Origin: Erythrobacteraceae bacterium
GTDB lineage: Bacteria; Pseudomonadota; Alphaproteobacteria; Sphingomonadales; Sphingomonadaceae
Reading direction: 5' to 3'
Assembly: GCA_027489065.1 (NCBI GenBank)
Contig: JAIYAM010000023.1
Location: 62,001 to 126,000, forward strand
DNA: 64,000 nt
In this document: piece after piece, positions 36,095 through 45,448 of the stretch
Numbering within the stretch: position 1 is the stretch's first letter
Layout of the letters: every line of letters begins with the position of its first letter
Notes under the pieces: generated by a model
Databases searched by the model: none
What the model was told of the DNA's origin: nothing
What the model saw: only the letters and a program-made list of their open reading frames with translations
Translations under genes and position numbers: made by a program

Positions 36095-37690
36095 TTAGAG
36101 GCTGAAGCCCGGCGCCGGAGCGGCGCTGGCTGCACGGTCGGACTTGCGCGACTTCTTCTCGGCGCGGCGCGGCTTTTCGGGGCTCGTCGGCACGATCGCG
36201 GTCGGGTCCATGGCGCTCACCTTGGGCTGCGGCGCGTCCCCGTCGTCGCCTGCGGCCTTCGGACCGGGGCGCTGCTCGCCCGACTTGCCGGAATTGTTCT
36301 GGTAGCCGAGCAGCTGCTCGAACTCGTTGGCCGAGTGGTAGCCATCGGTCGGCAGCTTGATGTCCTTGGCGTCCACCGGCTTCACCAGATAGGGGGTGAC
36401 GATGATCACCAGCTCGGTCTCGCCCTTGCGGAACTGCCGGCTGCGGAACAGGTTGCCGAGGATCGGCACGTCGCCCACGCCCGGCGCCTTTTCGAGCGCG
36501 TTCTGCGAGTTGGCGCTCATCAGCCCGGCGATCATGAAGCTCTGGCCCGAGCCCAGCTCCACGGTCGTTTCGGTGCGGCGGGTGGTCAGCGCGGGGACCT
36601 GGAAGCCGTTGAGCGTGATCGCGCCCTGCGAGGACAGCTCGGAGACTTCCGGGCGCACCCGCATCGAGATGCGACCGTTCGAAAGCACCGTCGGGGTGTA
36701 GGCGAGGCTGACGCCGAACTGGCGGAACTCCACCGTCACCTGGCCGAGGCCCTGGGCGAGCGGGATCGGGAATTCGCCGCCCGCAAGGAAGGTCGCGGTT
36801 TCGCCCGAGAGCGCGGTGAGGTTCGGTTCGGTGATGGTGGTCACCAGGCCGAGCCGCTCCGACAGGTCGAGCGCGCCGAGCATGTTGAGCCCGAACAGCT
36901 TGCCGAGCCCGGCGAGCGAGGTTCCGCCGCGGGAGTCGACCGACGGGCCGACCAGCTCCGTGCCGTCAGGCAGAGTGATCGAGGTCTGCGCCGCGCCGTT
37001 GCCGACACCGAGCGGACCGCCGTAGTTGAACGATTCCCCGCCGATCGGGCGGCCGGTGCCCACGCCGAAGCGGAAGCCGCTGGTGGCGTCGGCCATCTGC
37101 AGGTTGCCGCCGATCTCGCGCAGCAGGCTGCGGCTGACTTCGGCGATCTTGACGTGGAGGTTGACCTGCAGCGGCGTCGCGGTGCGCAACCGGCTGATGA
37201 CATTGGCCTCCTTGCCGAGGAAGGCGGTGACGAGGCGTTCGGCCTCGGCGGCATCCTCGGGGGCGCCCACGGTGCCGGTCAGCAGCACGGTGTTGGTGCC
37301 CATGGTCGACACGTTCACCTTGGCATCGGGCATCGCCATCGCCAGCATCTGGTCGAGGCTGCCGATGTTCGAGCCCACCCGGATGTTGGCCGAGAAGATC
37401 ACGTCGCCGCGGTCGTTGCTGGCATAGACGGTGGTCTCGCCGCCGGCCTTGCCGAACACGTAGAGCTGGCGCTGCGACTTGATCTGGACGTCGGCGACCC
37501 CGTCATTGGCGACGAACACGTCGCTCATCGCGCCCGGCACCGTCACCAGTTCGCCCTTGCCGATCGACAGGACGATCTCCTGCGACGGGCGGACGACCTG
37601 CTGCGCGGTGGCGGTCGCCGCCGGCATCGCCGCCATCGGCACCGCAGCGAGCGCGGCGACCAGCAGCTTGGTCTTGAACTTGCGTGTCAT
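36095..37690 (-). CDS. cpaC: CpaC/RcpA, Tad pilus outer membrane secretin
   Basis: The 531-residue secretin has a signal peptide (about 1-29). It has a BON/STN-like N-terminal region, with IVLSIGKGELVTVPGAMSDV and a second domain around NTVLLTGTVGAPEDAAEAER. The secretin domain has TEPNLTALSGETATFLAGGEFPIP in two short conserved blocks, and VPILGNLFRSRQFRKGETELVI near the end. It forms the outer membrane channel for the Flp pilus. GAGGGGGG lies upstream of the chosen ATG. A Lys/Arg/Pro-rich tail follows the secretin domain. Confidence 0.95.
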   Translation of the reverse strand: MTRKFKTKLLVAALAAVPMAAMPAATATAQQVVRPSQEIVLSIGKGELVTVPGAMSDVFVANDGVADVQIKSQRQLYVFGKAGGETTVYASNDRGDVIFSANIRVGSNIGSLDQMLAMAMPDAKVNVSTMGTNTVLLTGTVGAPEDAAEAERLVTAFLGKEANVISRLRTATPLQVNLHVKIAEVSRSLLREIGGNLQMADATSGFRFGVGTGRPIGGESFNYGGPLGVGNGAAQTSITLPDGTELVGPSVDSRGGTSLAGLGKLFGLNMLGALDLSERLGLVTTITEPNLTALSGETATFLAGGEFPIPLAQGLGQVTVEFRQFGVSLAYTPTVLSNGRISMRVRPEVSELSSQGAITLNGFQVPALTTRRTETTVELGSGQSFMIAGLMSANSQNALEKAPGVGDVPILGNLFRSRQFRKGETELVIIVTPYLVKPVDAKDIKLPTDGYHSANEFEQLLGYQNNSGKSGEQRPGPKAAGDDGDAPQPKVSAMDPTAIVPTSPEKPRRAEKKSRKSDRAASAAPAPGFSL

Positions 37691-37734
37691 CGAATGACCC
37701 CCCTCGGGTTTGGTCGGCATGAGTGCGGCAATCG

Positions 37735-38841
37735 TCAGAAGGCGAGCGTGGAGCCGGCGGCGGGCAGGGTCTGCCCGGCACGGCGCACGCCGGTTGCTTG
37801 GCCCGAGAGGATCGCGCCGGTCTTGGCGCTGACGCTCTCTTCGGTGGTTTCCTTGCCGCGGGTGACCCGCACGCTCGGACCGGTGTAGACCTTGGCCGGC
37901 GCAGCGCCGGGGTAGGCAGGGCGCGCCGGAGCGCTGTATTGCGGCGCGGAGCTTTGCGCCGGTGCCTTGCTCGGCACGCTGGAGCGCTGGAAGCGCGACA
38001 CGTCGGCGCCGGTGACGAAGGTGACGCCCTTATCCATCGGCTGGCCGGCGGCGGCCTTCAGCAGGCGCTCTTCCTGTTCGGGCGTCGCGCCCGCCGGGAT
38101 CTGCACGCTGCCCGAAGCGAGCGCCTTTTCGAGCTCGGCCGGGTTGTCCGAGATCGAACGCAGCACCAGGCTGATCTGGCCGATCGTCTGGGCGACCGCG
38201 ATCTTCTCGGCGATCTTCGGCGTCACTTCGAGCGTGACGGTGCGGAATTCGCTCACCACGGTCTTGCCGTTCTCGTCGGTGGTCTTCTCGGTGGTCTGGT
38301 CGGTGGCGAGCACGCGCAGGTTGCGCAGCACGGTCTCGGCGGTCTTGAGCGCCGGGCCATCGCCCTCGCCATCGATCTGCTGGGTGAGCACGAGGTCGAC
38401 GCGGTCACCGGCGAAGACGAAGCCGGCGACGCCGGTGGTGGCCGAAACCGGCACCGTGACGGCGCGCATGCCCGGGCCGAGGGCCGCAGCGAGGAAGCCG
38501 CGGTCGCCGGGGCTCACCAGAGCGCCCTGGGTGACAGGCTCGCCCGCGGTGACCGGATAGCGCACGACCGTGCCGAGCAGCTTGTTCATGTCGGCCTCGC
38601 CATCGAGGAAGTAGGCGTCCTGCACCAGTTCCTTGGGCCAGGGCTGGAAGCCCAGCGCATCGGCGGTGATGATCGTGCCGGCCGGCAGCGCCCGCTTGGC
38701 GACGAGCACCCGCGGTCCGGTCGGGACGGCGGCCTCGGCTTCGGGAGCAGGGCCTCCGGCGAACATGCTGCGTGCAGCAATGGCGGTGCCGATCGCGATG
38801 ATCAGCGCGCCGAGCAGCAGAACCAGTTTCTTCCTATCCAT
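37735..38841 (-). CDS. cpaB: CpaB/RcpC, Tad pilus periplasmic assembly protein
   Basis: The 368-residue product has an N-terminal membrane anchor (about 5-23) and a SAF domain starting VLVAKRALPAGTIITADAL (45-63). The RcpC/CpaB region follows, with VTVPVSATTGVAGFVFAGDRVD. A low-complexity Ala/Pro/Ser region near 295-325 and a basic tail end it. It is thought to act in the periplasm with the secretin. It is 44 bp upstream of cpaC. Confidence 0.93.
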   Translation of the reverse strand: MDRKKLVLLLGALIIAIGTAIAARSMFAGGPAPEAEAAVPTGPRVLVAKRALPAGTIITADALGFQPWPKELVQDAYFLDGEADMNKLLGTVVRYPVTAGEPVTQGALVSPGDRGFLAAALGPGMRAVTVPVSATTGVAGFVFAGDRVDLVLTQQIDGEGDGPALKTAETVLRNLRVLATDQTTEKTTDENGKTVVSEFRTVTLEVTPKIAEKIAVAQTIGQISLVLRSISDNPAELEKALASGSVQIPAGATPEQEERLLKAAAGQPMDKGVTFVTGADVSRFQRSSVPSKAPAQSSAPQYSAPARPAYPGAAPAKVYTGPSVRVTRGKETTEESVSAKTGAILSGQATGVRRAGQTLPAAGSTLAF

Positions 38842-38929
38842 GGCTCAAATAGCCCCCCTCGTAAGCGCCCCAGTTGGTTAGCGGGCAGGTATGGTTGCGT
38901 GGGTTAAGTCCCGAAGGGTTAAGATCGGG

Positions 38930-39415
38930 TTATGCGGCTTGAGCGGCGATCGCGCCGGCGGGCAGGTAGTTGATCGCCAGCGTCCACAGCGCACCGAAGG
39001 CGATCGCCACGCCGTAGGGGATGGCGATCCGGTCGCGCTGGCGGCGGGCGACATGCCAGAACACCATCATGATGGTTAGCACGCCCCCTGCGATCGACAT
39101 GATCAGCAGCAGCTGCATGTATTCGTAGAGCGGGATCCACAGCGCCAGCGCGGTGAGCAGCTTGACGTCGCCGCCGCCCATCACCTTGAAGGCGAACATG
39201 GCCGCAAAGATGCCGAAGGCGACCGCCGCCACGCCGAGCTGGATGGCGATGTCGGGCCACAGGGCGAGGCCTTGCGACCACCAGAAGACCGGCGCGCCGG
39301 CCGCGATCAGGAGGTTCAGCCAATTGTCGATCTGCCGCCGCCGCATGTCGGTGAACGCGGCGACCAGCAGCGCAATTGCCAAGGCGATCAGCAGACCGTA
39401 GGAAATGGTATTCAT
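38930..39415 (-). CDS. cpaA: CpaA/TadV, prepilin peptidase
   Basis: The 161-residue integral membrane aspartic peptidase cleaves Flp prepilins. The two catalytic aspartates are visible: D23 in AFTDMRRRQID and D83 in MGGGDVKLL. Five or six hydrophobic segments fill the rest. The ATG at 39415 opens the first membrane helix; its RBS is weak. It is the first gene of the Tad operon in this window. No Flp pilin gene lies upstream of it. Confidence 0.92.
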   Translation of the reverse strand: MNTISYGLLIALAIALLVAAFTDMRRRQIDNWLNLLIAAGAPVFWWSQGLALWPDIAIQLGVAAVAFGIFAAMFAFKVMGGGDVKLLTALALWIPLYEYMQLLLIMSIAGGVLTIMMVFWHVARRQRDRIAIPYGVAIAFGALWTLAINYLPAGAIAAQAA

Positions 39416-39540
39416 CGACTTCGTGCCCCCGGCAAGGCCGCGCGTGAATGCGATCGGCCGTCCTTGATTGGGACACTCGTACAGATCATGACTTACCAAA
39501 TAGTAACCACGTTCGGCGGCCCGGGATCGGCGAGACAGCG

Positions 39541-40536
39541 ATGAGCACCATGACACAGGACGCGGCAACCAGCCGCCGCATGATTTCCCCCGCAGCGCAG
39601 GAGAGCACCTGGACCGCGGCGGACGGCCATGCCATCCGCCGCATCGACTGGGCCGGAGCGGGCGAGGGCGCGGGCGCGGGTTCTGGCGCGCGCGGCTCGA
39701 TCCTGTTCCTTCCCGGACGCGGCGACTTCTACGAGAAATATCTCGAGACTCTCGAGGAATGGCACCGCGCAGGCTGGCGGGTGACCGCTTCGGATTGGCG
39801 CGGGCAGGCGGGCTCGGGCCGGCTCGGCAAGGACGCGGTAACCGGGCACATCGCGGATTTTTCGATCTGGATCGACGATCTGGCGCTGCTGTTCGATTCG
39901 TGGGTGGCCGAAACGCCCGGCCCGCACGTCATCGCCGCCCATTCGATGGGCGGGCATCTGGTGCTGCGCGCTCTGGTCGAGAAACGCATTGCGCCCGATG
40001 CCGTGGTGCTGAGCGCGCCGATGACCGGCATCGCCGGCCCGCCGCTGCCGCTGCCCGCGCTCCACGCCCTTGCGCGCACGATGTGCCGGGTCGGCGATCC
40101 GGCGCGGCCCGCGTGGAAGTGGAGCGAAAAGCCGGGCGAGCTGCCAGCGGCGCGTGCCAATCTCCTCACCCATGACCGCGACCGTTACGCCGACGAACAA
40201 TGGTGGCGCGAGGCGCGCCCCGAGCTTGTCATGGGCCCGGGCAGCTGGCGCTGGGTCGAGCGCGCCTATGCCTCCTGGGCGATGCTCGAAGCGCCGGGCG
40301 CGCTGGAAAGCGTCGACGTGCCGGTGCTGATCATTTCCACCGCCGCCGACAAGCTGGTCAGCCACCCCGCCAACCTCGCCGCCGCGCGCCGCCTGCCCAA
40401 GGCCGAGCTGATGGCGCTGGGCAACGAGGCCGCGCACGAGGTGCTGCGCGAGGTCGACTCGGTGCGCGATCCCATCATGGCGCGGATCGCCGCCTTCCTC
40501 GACCGGGTCGCGCCCGCCAGATCTCCGGCCGCATGA
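39541..40536 (+). CDS. Alpha/beta hydrolase (lysophospholipase or monoacylglycerol lipase-like)
   Basis: The 331-residue cytosolic enzyme has SILFLPGRGDFYEKY as oxyanion strand, a DWRGQAGSGR turn, and the nucleophile elbow HSMGGH with Ser135. PVLIISTAADKLVSH probably supplies the acid, and the C-terminal NEAAHEVLRE the histidine. This is the Hydrolase_4 pattern of lysophospholipases. The substrate is not evident. A Gly/Ala repeat (about 39-50) lies near the N-terminus. The stop overlaps the next gene's start by 4 bp. Confidence 0.88.
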   Translation: MSTMTQDAATSRRMISPAAQESTWTAADGHAIRRIDWAGAGEGAGAGSGARGSILFLPGRGDFYEKYLETLEEWHRAGWRVTASDWRGQAGSGRLGKDAVTGHIADFSIWIDDLALLFDSWVAETPGPHVIAAHSMGGHLVLRALVEKRIAPDAVVLSAPMTGIAGPPLPLPALHALARTMCRVGDPARPAWKWSEKPGELPAARANLLTHDRDRYADEQWWREARPELVMGPGSWRWVERAYASWAMLEAPGALESVDVPVLIISTAADKLVSHPANLAAARRLPKAELMALGNEAAHEVLREVDSVRDPIMARIAAFLDRVAPARSPAA

Positions 40537-41648
40537 TCCACGACCTCGCCGTGATCGGGGCGGGGATGGCCGGGGCCAGCCTCGCCGCCGAACTCTCGCC
40601 CCATGCGAGCGTGCTGCTGCTCGAGGCCGAGGACGCGCCGGGCTACCACGCCACCGGGCGCTCGGCGGCGTTCTGGGAGGAATGCTACGGCGGCCCCGGC
40701 GTCGTCCCCCTGACCCGCGCTTCGGGGGCCTACCTTGCCGAACACGGTTTCCTGACCCCGCGCGGTGCGCTTTACGTCGGCCGCGCCGAGGATCGCGCCG
40801 CGATGGACGAGTTCCGCGCCTCCTACGCCGGCACAGGGGTGAGCATCGAGCGACTCGCGCCCGAAGCCTTGGCGCAGCGCGTTCCGCACATCCGGCCCGA
40901 ATGGAGCGAGGCGCTCTATCAGCCGGCCTGCGCGGATATCGACGTGGCGGGGCTCCACCAGCACTACCTGCGCCTGGGCAAGCGGCATGGGGTGGAGACC
41001 GTCACCCGCGCCCGAGTCGCGGGCCTGTCACGTGACGGCGGCGTGTGGACCATCACCACCGCGCGCGGGACAAGTTTCCGGGCGGCGCGGATCGTCAATG
41101 CCGCAGGGGCCTGGGCCGACGAGGTGGCGCGCCTCGCCAGCTTGCGCCCCGTCGGCATCACGCCCTTGCGCCGCACGGTCGCGGTGCTGCGGGTCGCGCC
41201 GCAAGCCCCTGCCGATCTGCCGCTGGTTCTGGACATAAACGGCGGCTTCTACTTCAAGCCCGACGCCGGGCGGCTGTGGCTCTCCCCGCATGACGAGATC
41301 CCGTCCGACCCCTGCGACGCCGCGCCGGAGGAACTCGATGTCGCGGTCGCCATCGACCGCTTTCAGCAGGTGACCAACTGGCGGATCGAAGCGGTCGAGC
41401 ACCGCTGGGCGGGCTTGCGCAGCTTCGCGCCCGACCGGATGCCGGTCTATGGCCCCGACCCTCGGGAGCCCTCCTTCATCTGGTTCGCAGGGCAGGGCGG
41501 CTTCGGCATCCAGACCGCGCCCGCCGCGGCGCGACTCGCAAGCCAGATGGTACTCGGGCAGGGGGCCGATGCGGTCACCGCGGGGATCGATCCTGCCCCC
41601 TATGCCCCGGCGCGGTTCGCTGCTCACCACGAGCCACAATCCGCCTAG
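40533..41648 (+). CDS. FAD-dependent oxidoreductase (D-amino acid oxidase/DAO family)
   Basis: The 371-residue flavoprotein has the dinucleotide-binding motif AVIGAGMAGASLAAE at the N-terminus, followed by ATGRSAAFWEECYGG. A DAO-type centre with VNAAGAWADEVAR and the C-terminal FAD segment WFAGQGGFGIQTAPA are also visible. It probably oxidises an amino or hydroxy acid. It is joined to the hydrolase by an ATGA overlap, so the two are co-expressed. Confidence 0.9.
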   Translation: MIHDLAVIGAGMAGASLAAELSPHASVLLLEAEDAPGYHATGRSAAFWEECYGGPGVVPLTRASGAYLAEHGFLTPRGALYVGRAEDRAAMDEFRASYAGTGVSIERLAPEALAQRVPHIRPEWSEALYQPACADIDVAGLHQHYLRLGKRHGVETVTRARVAGLSRDGGVWTITTARGTSFRAARIVNAAGAWADEVARLASLRPVGITPLRRTVAVLRVAPQAPADLPLVLDINGGFYFKPDAGRLWLSPHDEIPSDPCDAAPEELDVAVAIDRFQQVTNWRIEAVEHRWAGLRSFAPDRMPVYGPDPREPSFIWFAGQGGFGIQTAPAAARLASQMVLGQGADAVTAGIDPAPYAPARFAAHHEPQSA

Positions 41649-41710
41649 GCAAGCGCGCCGGCATCTGCCAACTTCCTAACTTGCATTAACTGTAAGGGAG
41701 GGGCTGTTTC

Positions 41711-41887
41711 ATGGCGCACACATTCGAGATCACCAAGGACAAGGCCGGCGAGTTCCGCGTGCGGTTCAAGTACAACTCGGAAGTGATGTTCGCGACCGAG
41801 GGCTATTCGAGCAAGGCCAGCGCGCAGAACGCGATCGACTCGATCAAGAAGAACGGCCCCGACGCTGCGGTTGAAGACAACAGCTGA
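41711..41887 (+). CDS. YegP/DUF1508-like small protein
   Basis: This 58-residue protein starts MAHTFEITKDKAGEFRVRFK and continues with SEVMFATEGYSSKASAQNAI. It matches the single-repeat DUF1508 fold: a beta hairpin that reads 'F-x-x-K-x-G-x-x-R-F-K' followed by an alpha helix ending in SIKKNGPDAAVED. The function of the family is unclear. The RBS GGGAGGGG lies 7-14 bp before the ATG. Confidence 0.88.
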   Translation: MAHTFEITKDKAGEFRVRFKYNSEVMFATEGYSSKASAQNAIDSIKKNGPDAAVEDNS

Positions 41888-41897
41888 TTTCCCGCCT

Positions 41898-42022
41898 CGT
41901 CATTGCGAGGAGCCGGAGGCGAGGAAGCAATCCATGGACGAACAGTCCCGCTTGCGGAAACCTCAGGCCGTGGATTGATTGGCCAAGGCCAGCTTCGCTT
42001 CCGCCTTCGGCTCGCAATGACG
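41898..42022. repeat. Intergenic palindromic repeat element
   Basis: A 125-bp element is bounded by a perfect 12-bp inverted repeat, CGTCATTGCGAG and CTCGCAATGACG. The inner part (AGCAATCCATGG against CCGTGGATTG, and GCCGGAGGCG against CGCCTTCGGC) is also largely complementary. Elements of this kind with CGTCATTGCGAG ends are dispersed in many proteobacterial genomes. It lies between the YegP-like gene and the 3' end of rnhA. Confidence 0.85.
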
Positions 42023-42028
42023 AAGTGC

Positions 42029-42487
42029 TCAGTGAGCGAACGCCGACCCCGGGTCTGCCTGGCGCATCGCTTCCTCGCTCGCCAGCGAGTCGGCGCGTTC
42101 GTTCTCGGGGTGGCCGGAGTGGCCCTTCACCCATTCCCATGACAGCTTGTGGGGGCGTGCGGCGGCGAGCAACTCGCGCCACAGGTCCTCGTTTATGACC
42201 GGCTTCCGGGCCGCGGTCATCCAGCCCTTCTTCTGCCAGCCGAAGATCCACTTGGTCATGCCGTCGATGACATAGCGGCTGTCGGTGTGGACGGTGACGG
42301 TGCAGGGCTCCTTCAGGGCGCTGAGGCCGCGCAGCACCGCGGTCATCTCCATGCGGTTGTTGGTGGTGCGAGGCTCGCCGCCGACCAGCTCCTTCTCGTG
42401 CCCGCCGCTGCGCAAAATCGCGGCCCAGCCGCCGGGGCCGGGATTGCCCTTGCACGCGCCGTCGGTGAAGATGTCGACCTGTCTCAT
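42029..42487 (-). CDS. rnhA: Ribonuclease HI
   Basis: This 152-residue enzyme degrades the RNA strand of RNA-DNA hybrids. The four active-site acidic residues are in [36 protein letters not shown] and [23 protein letters not shown] carries the conserved histidine. Start [10 protein letters not shown] fits the usual RNase HI N-terminus. It lies 29 bp after thrB in an ispH-thrB-rnhA unit. Confidence 0.97.
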   Translation of the reverse strand: MRQVDIFTDGACKGNPGPGGWAAILRSGGHEKELVGGEPRTTNNRMEMTAVLRGLSALKEPCTVTVHTDSRYVIDGMTKWIFGWQKKGWMTAARKPVINEDLWRELLAAARPHKLSWEWVKGHSGHPENERADSLASEEAMRQADPGSAFAH

Positions 42488-42516
42488 GCCGCAGCCCCTA
42501 GGGCCACGCAGCCCCG

Positions 42517-43485
42517 TCAGGCAAGCAGGCCGTGCCCCTGTGCGTCGTAGAACGCCCAGCGCCGGGCGAACTGCATCGGGTCCTTGCGGGTGACGAGCGC
42601 ATCGTCGGGGGTGTCGAGCCAGTCCTCGGCGCGGGAGGCGACGAAGCGCAAGGCTGCGCCCTTGGCGACCTCGGCGAACAATGCGCGCTCGGCCGTCTCG
42701 AGCCGCCGAACGGTCTGGTAGCCCTCGATCAGCGCCGCGCCGCAATCCGGGCGGTAGGCATTTGCGCCATCGAAGCACCACGCCGCATGTGTCACCGCCA
42801 GATCGAGCACCATCGGCCCGGTGCAGGCGAAGTAGAAGTCGATCAGCCCGGTCACCCGGTCGCCCAGCATCAGCACGTTGTCGGGGAAGAGGTCGGTGTG
42901 GGTCTGCGATTGCGGCAGGCCCGAAAGGTCGAGCGCGGCCGCCGCGCGGGCGTGACCCAGCATGGCGGGCAGGGCAGGGTCGATGGTCGCCAGCGCCTGC
43001 GCGCCGCATGCCTCGAGAATGGCGGCGCTGGCGGCGAAGTCCATCGCGTTGGCGCGGGTGTGGGGGAAGTCCTGCGCGGCGAGATGCAGCTCCGCCAGCA
43101 CCGCGCCGACGGCGCGCGCCTGTGCGGGGGTGGGCCGGGTCGGCGAGACACCGGGCAGGAACTCGATCAGCGCGGCGGCTTTCCCCTCGACCATCCGGTA
43201 GGAGGCGCCGCTGCGGTCATGCATGGTGCGCGGGACGGGGCAGGCCTTGCCCGCGAGGTGATCGAGCAGCCCGAGGAAGTAGGGCAGGTCGGCGTAGTCG
43301 ATCCGCCGCTCGTAGAGCGTCAGGATGAAGCGCGTGCCGGACTGGCCGGAGCCTGTCGTCTCGACCAGCCAGTTGGAATTGGACACGCCTTCCGCGATGC
43401 CCTTGGCCATGACCAGATCGCCCACGTCGTATTCGGCGATCAGCCGGGCGAGGTCCTCCGCGCCCAGGTGGGTGTAGACCGCCAT
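42517..43485 (-). CDS. thrB: Homoserine kinase, APH-type ThrB
   Basis: The 322-residue enzyme phosphorylates homoserine in threonine synthesis. It belongs to the kinase-like (aminoglycoside phosphotransferase fold) type found in alphaproteobacteria, not the GHMP type. [11 protein letters not shown] is the N-lobe loop. [10 protein letters not shown] carries the catalytic Asp and Asn, and [18 protein letters not shown] the metal-binding Asp. It starts 22 bp after ispH. Confidence 0.94.
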   Translation of the reverse strand: MAVYTHLGAEDLARLIAEYDVGDLVMAKGIAEGVSNSNWLVETTGSGQSGTRFILTLYERRIDYADLPYFLGLLDHLAGKACPVPRTMHDRSGASYRMVEGKAAALIEFLPGVSPTRPTPAQARAVGAVLAELHLAAQDFPHTRANAMDFAASAAILEACGAQALATIDPALPAMLGHARAAAALDLSGLPQSQTHTDLFPDNVLMLGDRVTGLIDFYFACTGPMVLDLAVTHAAWCFDGANAYRPDCGAALIEGYQTVRRLETAERALFAEVAKGAALRFVASRAEDWLDTPDDALVTRKDPMQFARRWAFYDAQGHGLLA

Positions 43486-43507
43486 CCCCCGTGCCCCTCG
43501 CGAATGC

Positions 43508-44506
43508 CTATTCGGTGAGCTGGCGGGGGAGCTTGAAGATCATCTTCTCGACCGTCGCGGTGATCTCGCGCTCGGTGATGCGGCGGTGCTGGGCGAGCGC
43601 CGTGACCACTTCGCGCACGAGGATCTCCGGCGCCGAGGCCCCGGCGGTGAGACCCAGCGTCTCGACCCCTTCGAGCCACGCAAAGTCGATCTCGCTCGCC
43701 CGCTGGATCAGCTTTGCGGGGGTCCCGAGCCGCTCCGACACCTCGACAAGACGCAGCGAGTTGGACGAATTGGGCGCGCCGATCACCAGCACCAGATCGC
43801 AATCGTGGGCCAGCTCCTTGACCGCCGCCTGACGGTTCGAGGTCGCATAGCAGATGTCCTCCGCCCGCGGCCCCGAGATATTGGGGTAGCGCCATTCGAG
43901 CGCCTGGATCACCTCGCGCGTGTCGTCGACCGACAGCGTCGTCTGGGTGAGGTAGGAGAGCGCCTCGTCCGAATCGAAGGGCAGCTTGTCCACGTCCTCG
44001 ATCGTCTCGACGAGCGTCATCTGCCCGGGTTCCACCTGGCCCATCGTGCCGATCACTTCGGGGTGGCCTTCATGGCCGATGAAGATGATGTGCCGCCCCT
44101 TCTCGATCTGGCGCTCGGCCTGGCGGTGGATCTTGCTGACCAGCGGGCAGGTCGCATCGACATAGAGCAGCTGGCGGCGCCGCGCCTCGGCCGGGATCGC
44201 CTTGGGCACGCCGTGGGCGCTGAACACCACCGGCGCATCGTCGGGCACCTCGTCCAGTTCCTTGACGAAGATCGCGCCCTTGGCCTTCAATTGCTCGACC
44301 ACGTATTTGTTGTGGACGATCTCGTGCCGCACGAAGACCGGCGCGCCGTAGCGTTCGAGCGCTCTTTCGACGATCTCGATCGCCCGGTCGACCCCGGCGC
44401 AGAAACCGCGCGGGGCGGCGATCAGGAGGTTGAGCGGCGGCAGCTCGGCGGCGTCGGCCACGGGAGCATCGGAAGCGACGGTGTCGGCAGGAAAGGGCGC
44501 GTTCAT
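43508..44506 (-). CDS. ispH: 4-hydroxy-3-methylbut-2-enyl diphosphate reductase (IspH/LytB)
   Basis: This 332-residue iron-sulphur enzyme makes the last step of the MEP isoprenoid pathway, giving IPP and DMAPP. The three cluster cysteines are in [25 protein letters not shown] and [11 protein letters not shown]. The conserved SAHGVP and [13 protein letters not shown] motifs are present. It leads the ispH-thrB-rnhA operon and is divergent from the lipoprotein gene across 73 bp. Confidence 0.98.
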   Translation of the reverse strand: MNAPFPADTVASDAPVADAAELPPLNLLIAAPRGFCAGVDRAIEIVERALERYGAPVFVRHEIVHNKYVVEQLKAKGAIFVKELDEVPDDAPVVFSAHGVPKAIPAEARRRQLLYVDATCPLVSKIHRQAERQIEKGRHIIFIGHEGHPEVIGTMGQVEPGQMTLVETIEDVDKLPFDSDEALSYLTQTTLSVDDTREVIQALEWRYPNISGPRAEDICYATSNRQAAVKELAHDCDLVLVIGAPNSSNSLRLVEVSERLGTPAKLIQRASEIDFAWLEGVETLGLTAGASAPEILVREVVTALAQHRRITEREITATVEKMIFKLPRQLTE

Positions 44507-44579
44507 GTGCTCCCCTCTAGCGCAAGGCGCACGTCCTCGCTAGGGCGCACGGGATCGGATATTCGAGGACGGCTCCACA

Positions 44580-45230
44580 ATGAAGCTTCGCGCGCACTCC
44601 CTGATTGCTGTTGCCGCACTCGCAGGCCTTTCCGCCTGCGCGAAGAACGGCGATCTGGTGATCGACCAGGGGGTCGGCATCACCGCCGTCCTCAGCCTGT
44701 GCCCGGCGGTCGGCATCCCCGACTACACCGGCGACGTCACGACCTTCCGCGATCCGGCCGACACGACCACCGCCAGCCTCGATGTCAGCGCGTCGATGAC
44801 CACCCTGCGTTCGACCTGCAACGACACCGGCGACAAGGTCTATTCCGAAGCGAGCTTCACCGTGAACGCGCGCCGCACCGACACGCGCGGCGCCCGCACG
44901 GTTGCGCTGCCCTATTTCGTGACCGTCACACGCGGCGGGAACGCGGTGATTTCCAAGCGCATCGGCACGGTCACGCTGACCTTCGCCGACGGGCAGGACC
45001 GCGCCACCGCCACGGCCAAGGCGGGCAGCTTCGTCAACCGCGCCGATGCGGCGCTGCCCGAGGATATCCGCCAGAAGATCACCCGCAAGCGACGAGCGGG
45101 CGACGAGGAAGCGGCGCTCGACCCGCTTGCCGATCCCGAAGTGAAGGCGGCCATCGCCCGCACCCGCTTCGAGATGCTGGTCGGCTTCCAGCTGACCGAG
45201 GAGCAGCTGAAGTACAACGTGACGCGCTGA
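44580..45230 (+). CDS. Predicted lipoprotein of unknown function
   Basis: The 216-residue product starts MKLRAHSLIAVAALAGLSAC, a lipoprotein signal with lipidation at C20. A mature domain of beta character contains three more cysteines (LSLCPAVG, STCNDTGD and others) and ends with an alpha-helical tail rich in charged residues (EDIRQKITRKRRAGDEEAAL). The C-terminal helix holds RFEMLVGFQLTEEQLKYN. I do not recognise a named family. Confidence 0.85.
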   Translation: MKLRAHSLIAVAALAGLSACAKNGDLVIDQGVGITAVLSLCPAVGIPDYTGDVTTFRDPADTTTASLDVSASMTTLRSTCNDTGDKVYSEASFTVNARRTDTRGARTVALPYFVTVTRGGNAVISKRIGTVTLTFADGQDRATATAKAGSFVNRADAALPEDIRQKITRKRRAGDEEAALDPLADPEVKAAIARTRFEMLVGFQLTEEQLKYNVTR

Positions 45231-45448
45231 CGTTTTTCGAACGCGCCTCCGCGCGTTCGTCCTCGGTGCTGTTCCCTTCGCTCCGCTTCGGGGCACCTGC
45301 GGGGCGGCCGCGTGGCCTTGCGGCGCCTTCGGCGCCGAGCTGGCGCGACACGCTGCGTTGCTGGTTCTGCTTCCCCTCATCTTCGCCCCGGGCTTGACCC
45401 GGGGCTCGGCTTCCTTCTTTGCATCCGCGCAAGACGCAAGAGAACATC
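45231..45448. repeat. Palindrome-rich spacer before argS
   Basis: This 218-bp gap contains several hairpins: CGAACGCGC / GCGCGTTCG just after the lipoprotein gene (about 45238-45260), GGCGCC / GGCGCC flanking TTC (about 45328-45342), and CGCCCCGGG / CCCGGGGC (about 45386-45407). The last two resemble short palindromes common in alphaproteobacterial spacers. The first may end transcription of the lipoprotein gene. No gene is visible. Confidence 0.5.

Noticed and set aside
45231..45448. Small gene before argS
   Set aside because: Open frames here are short, overlap hairpins and lack an RBS. The stretch reads as palindromic spacer.
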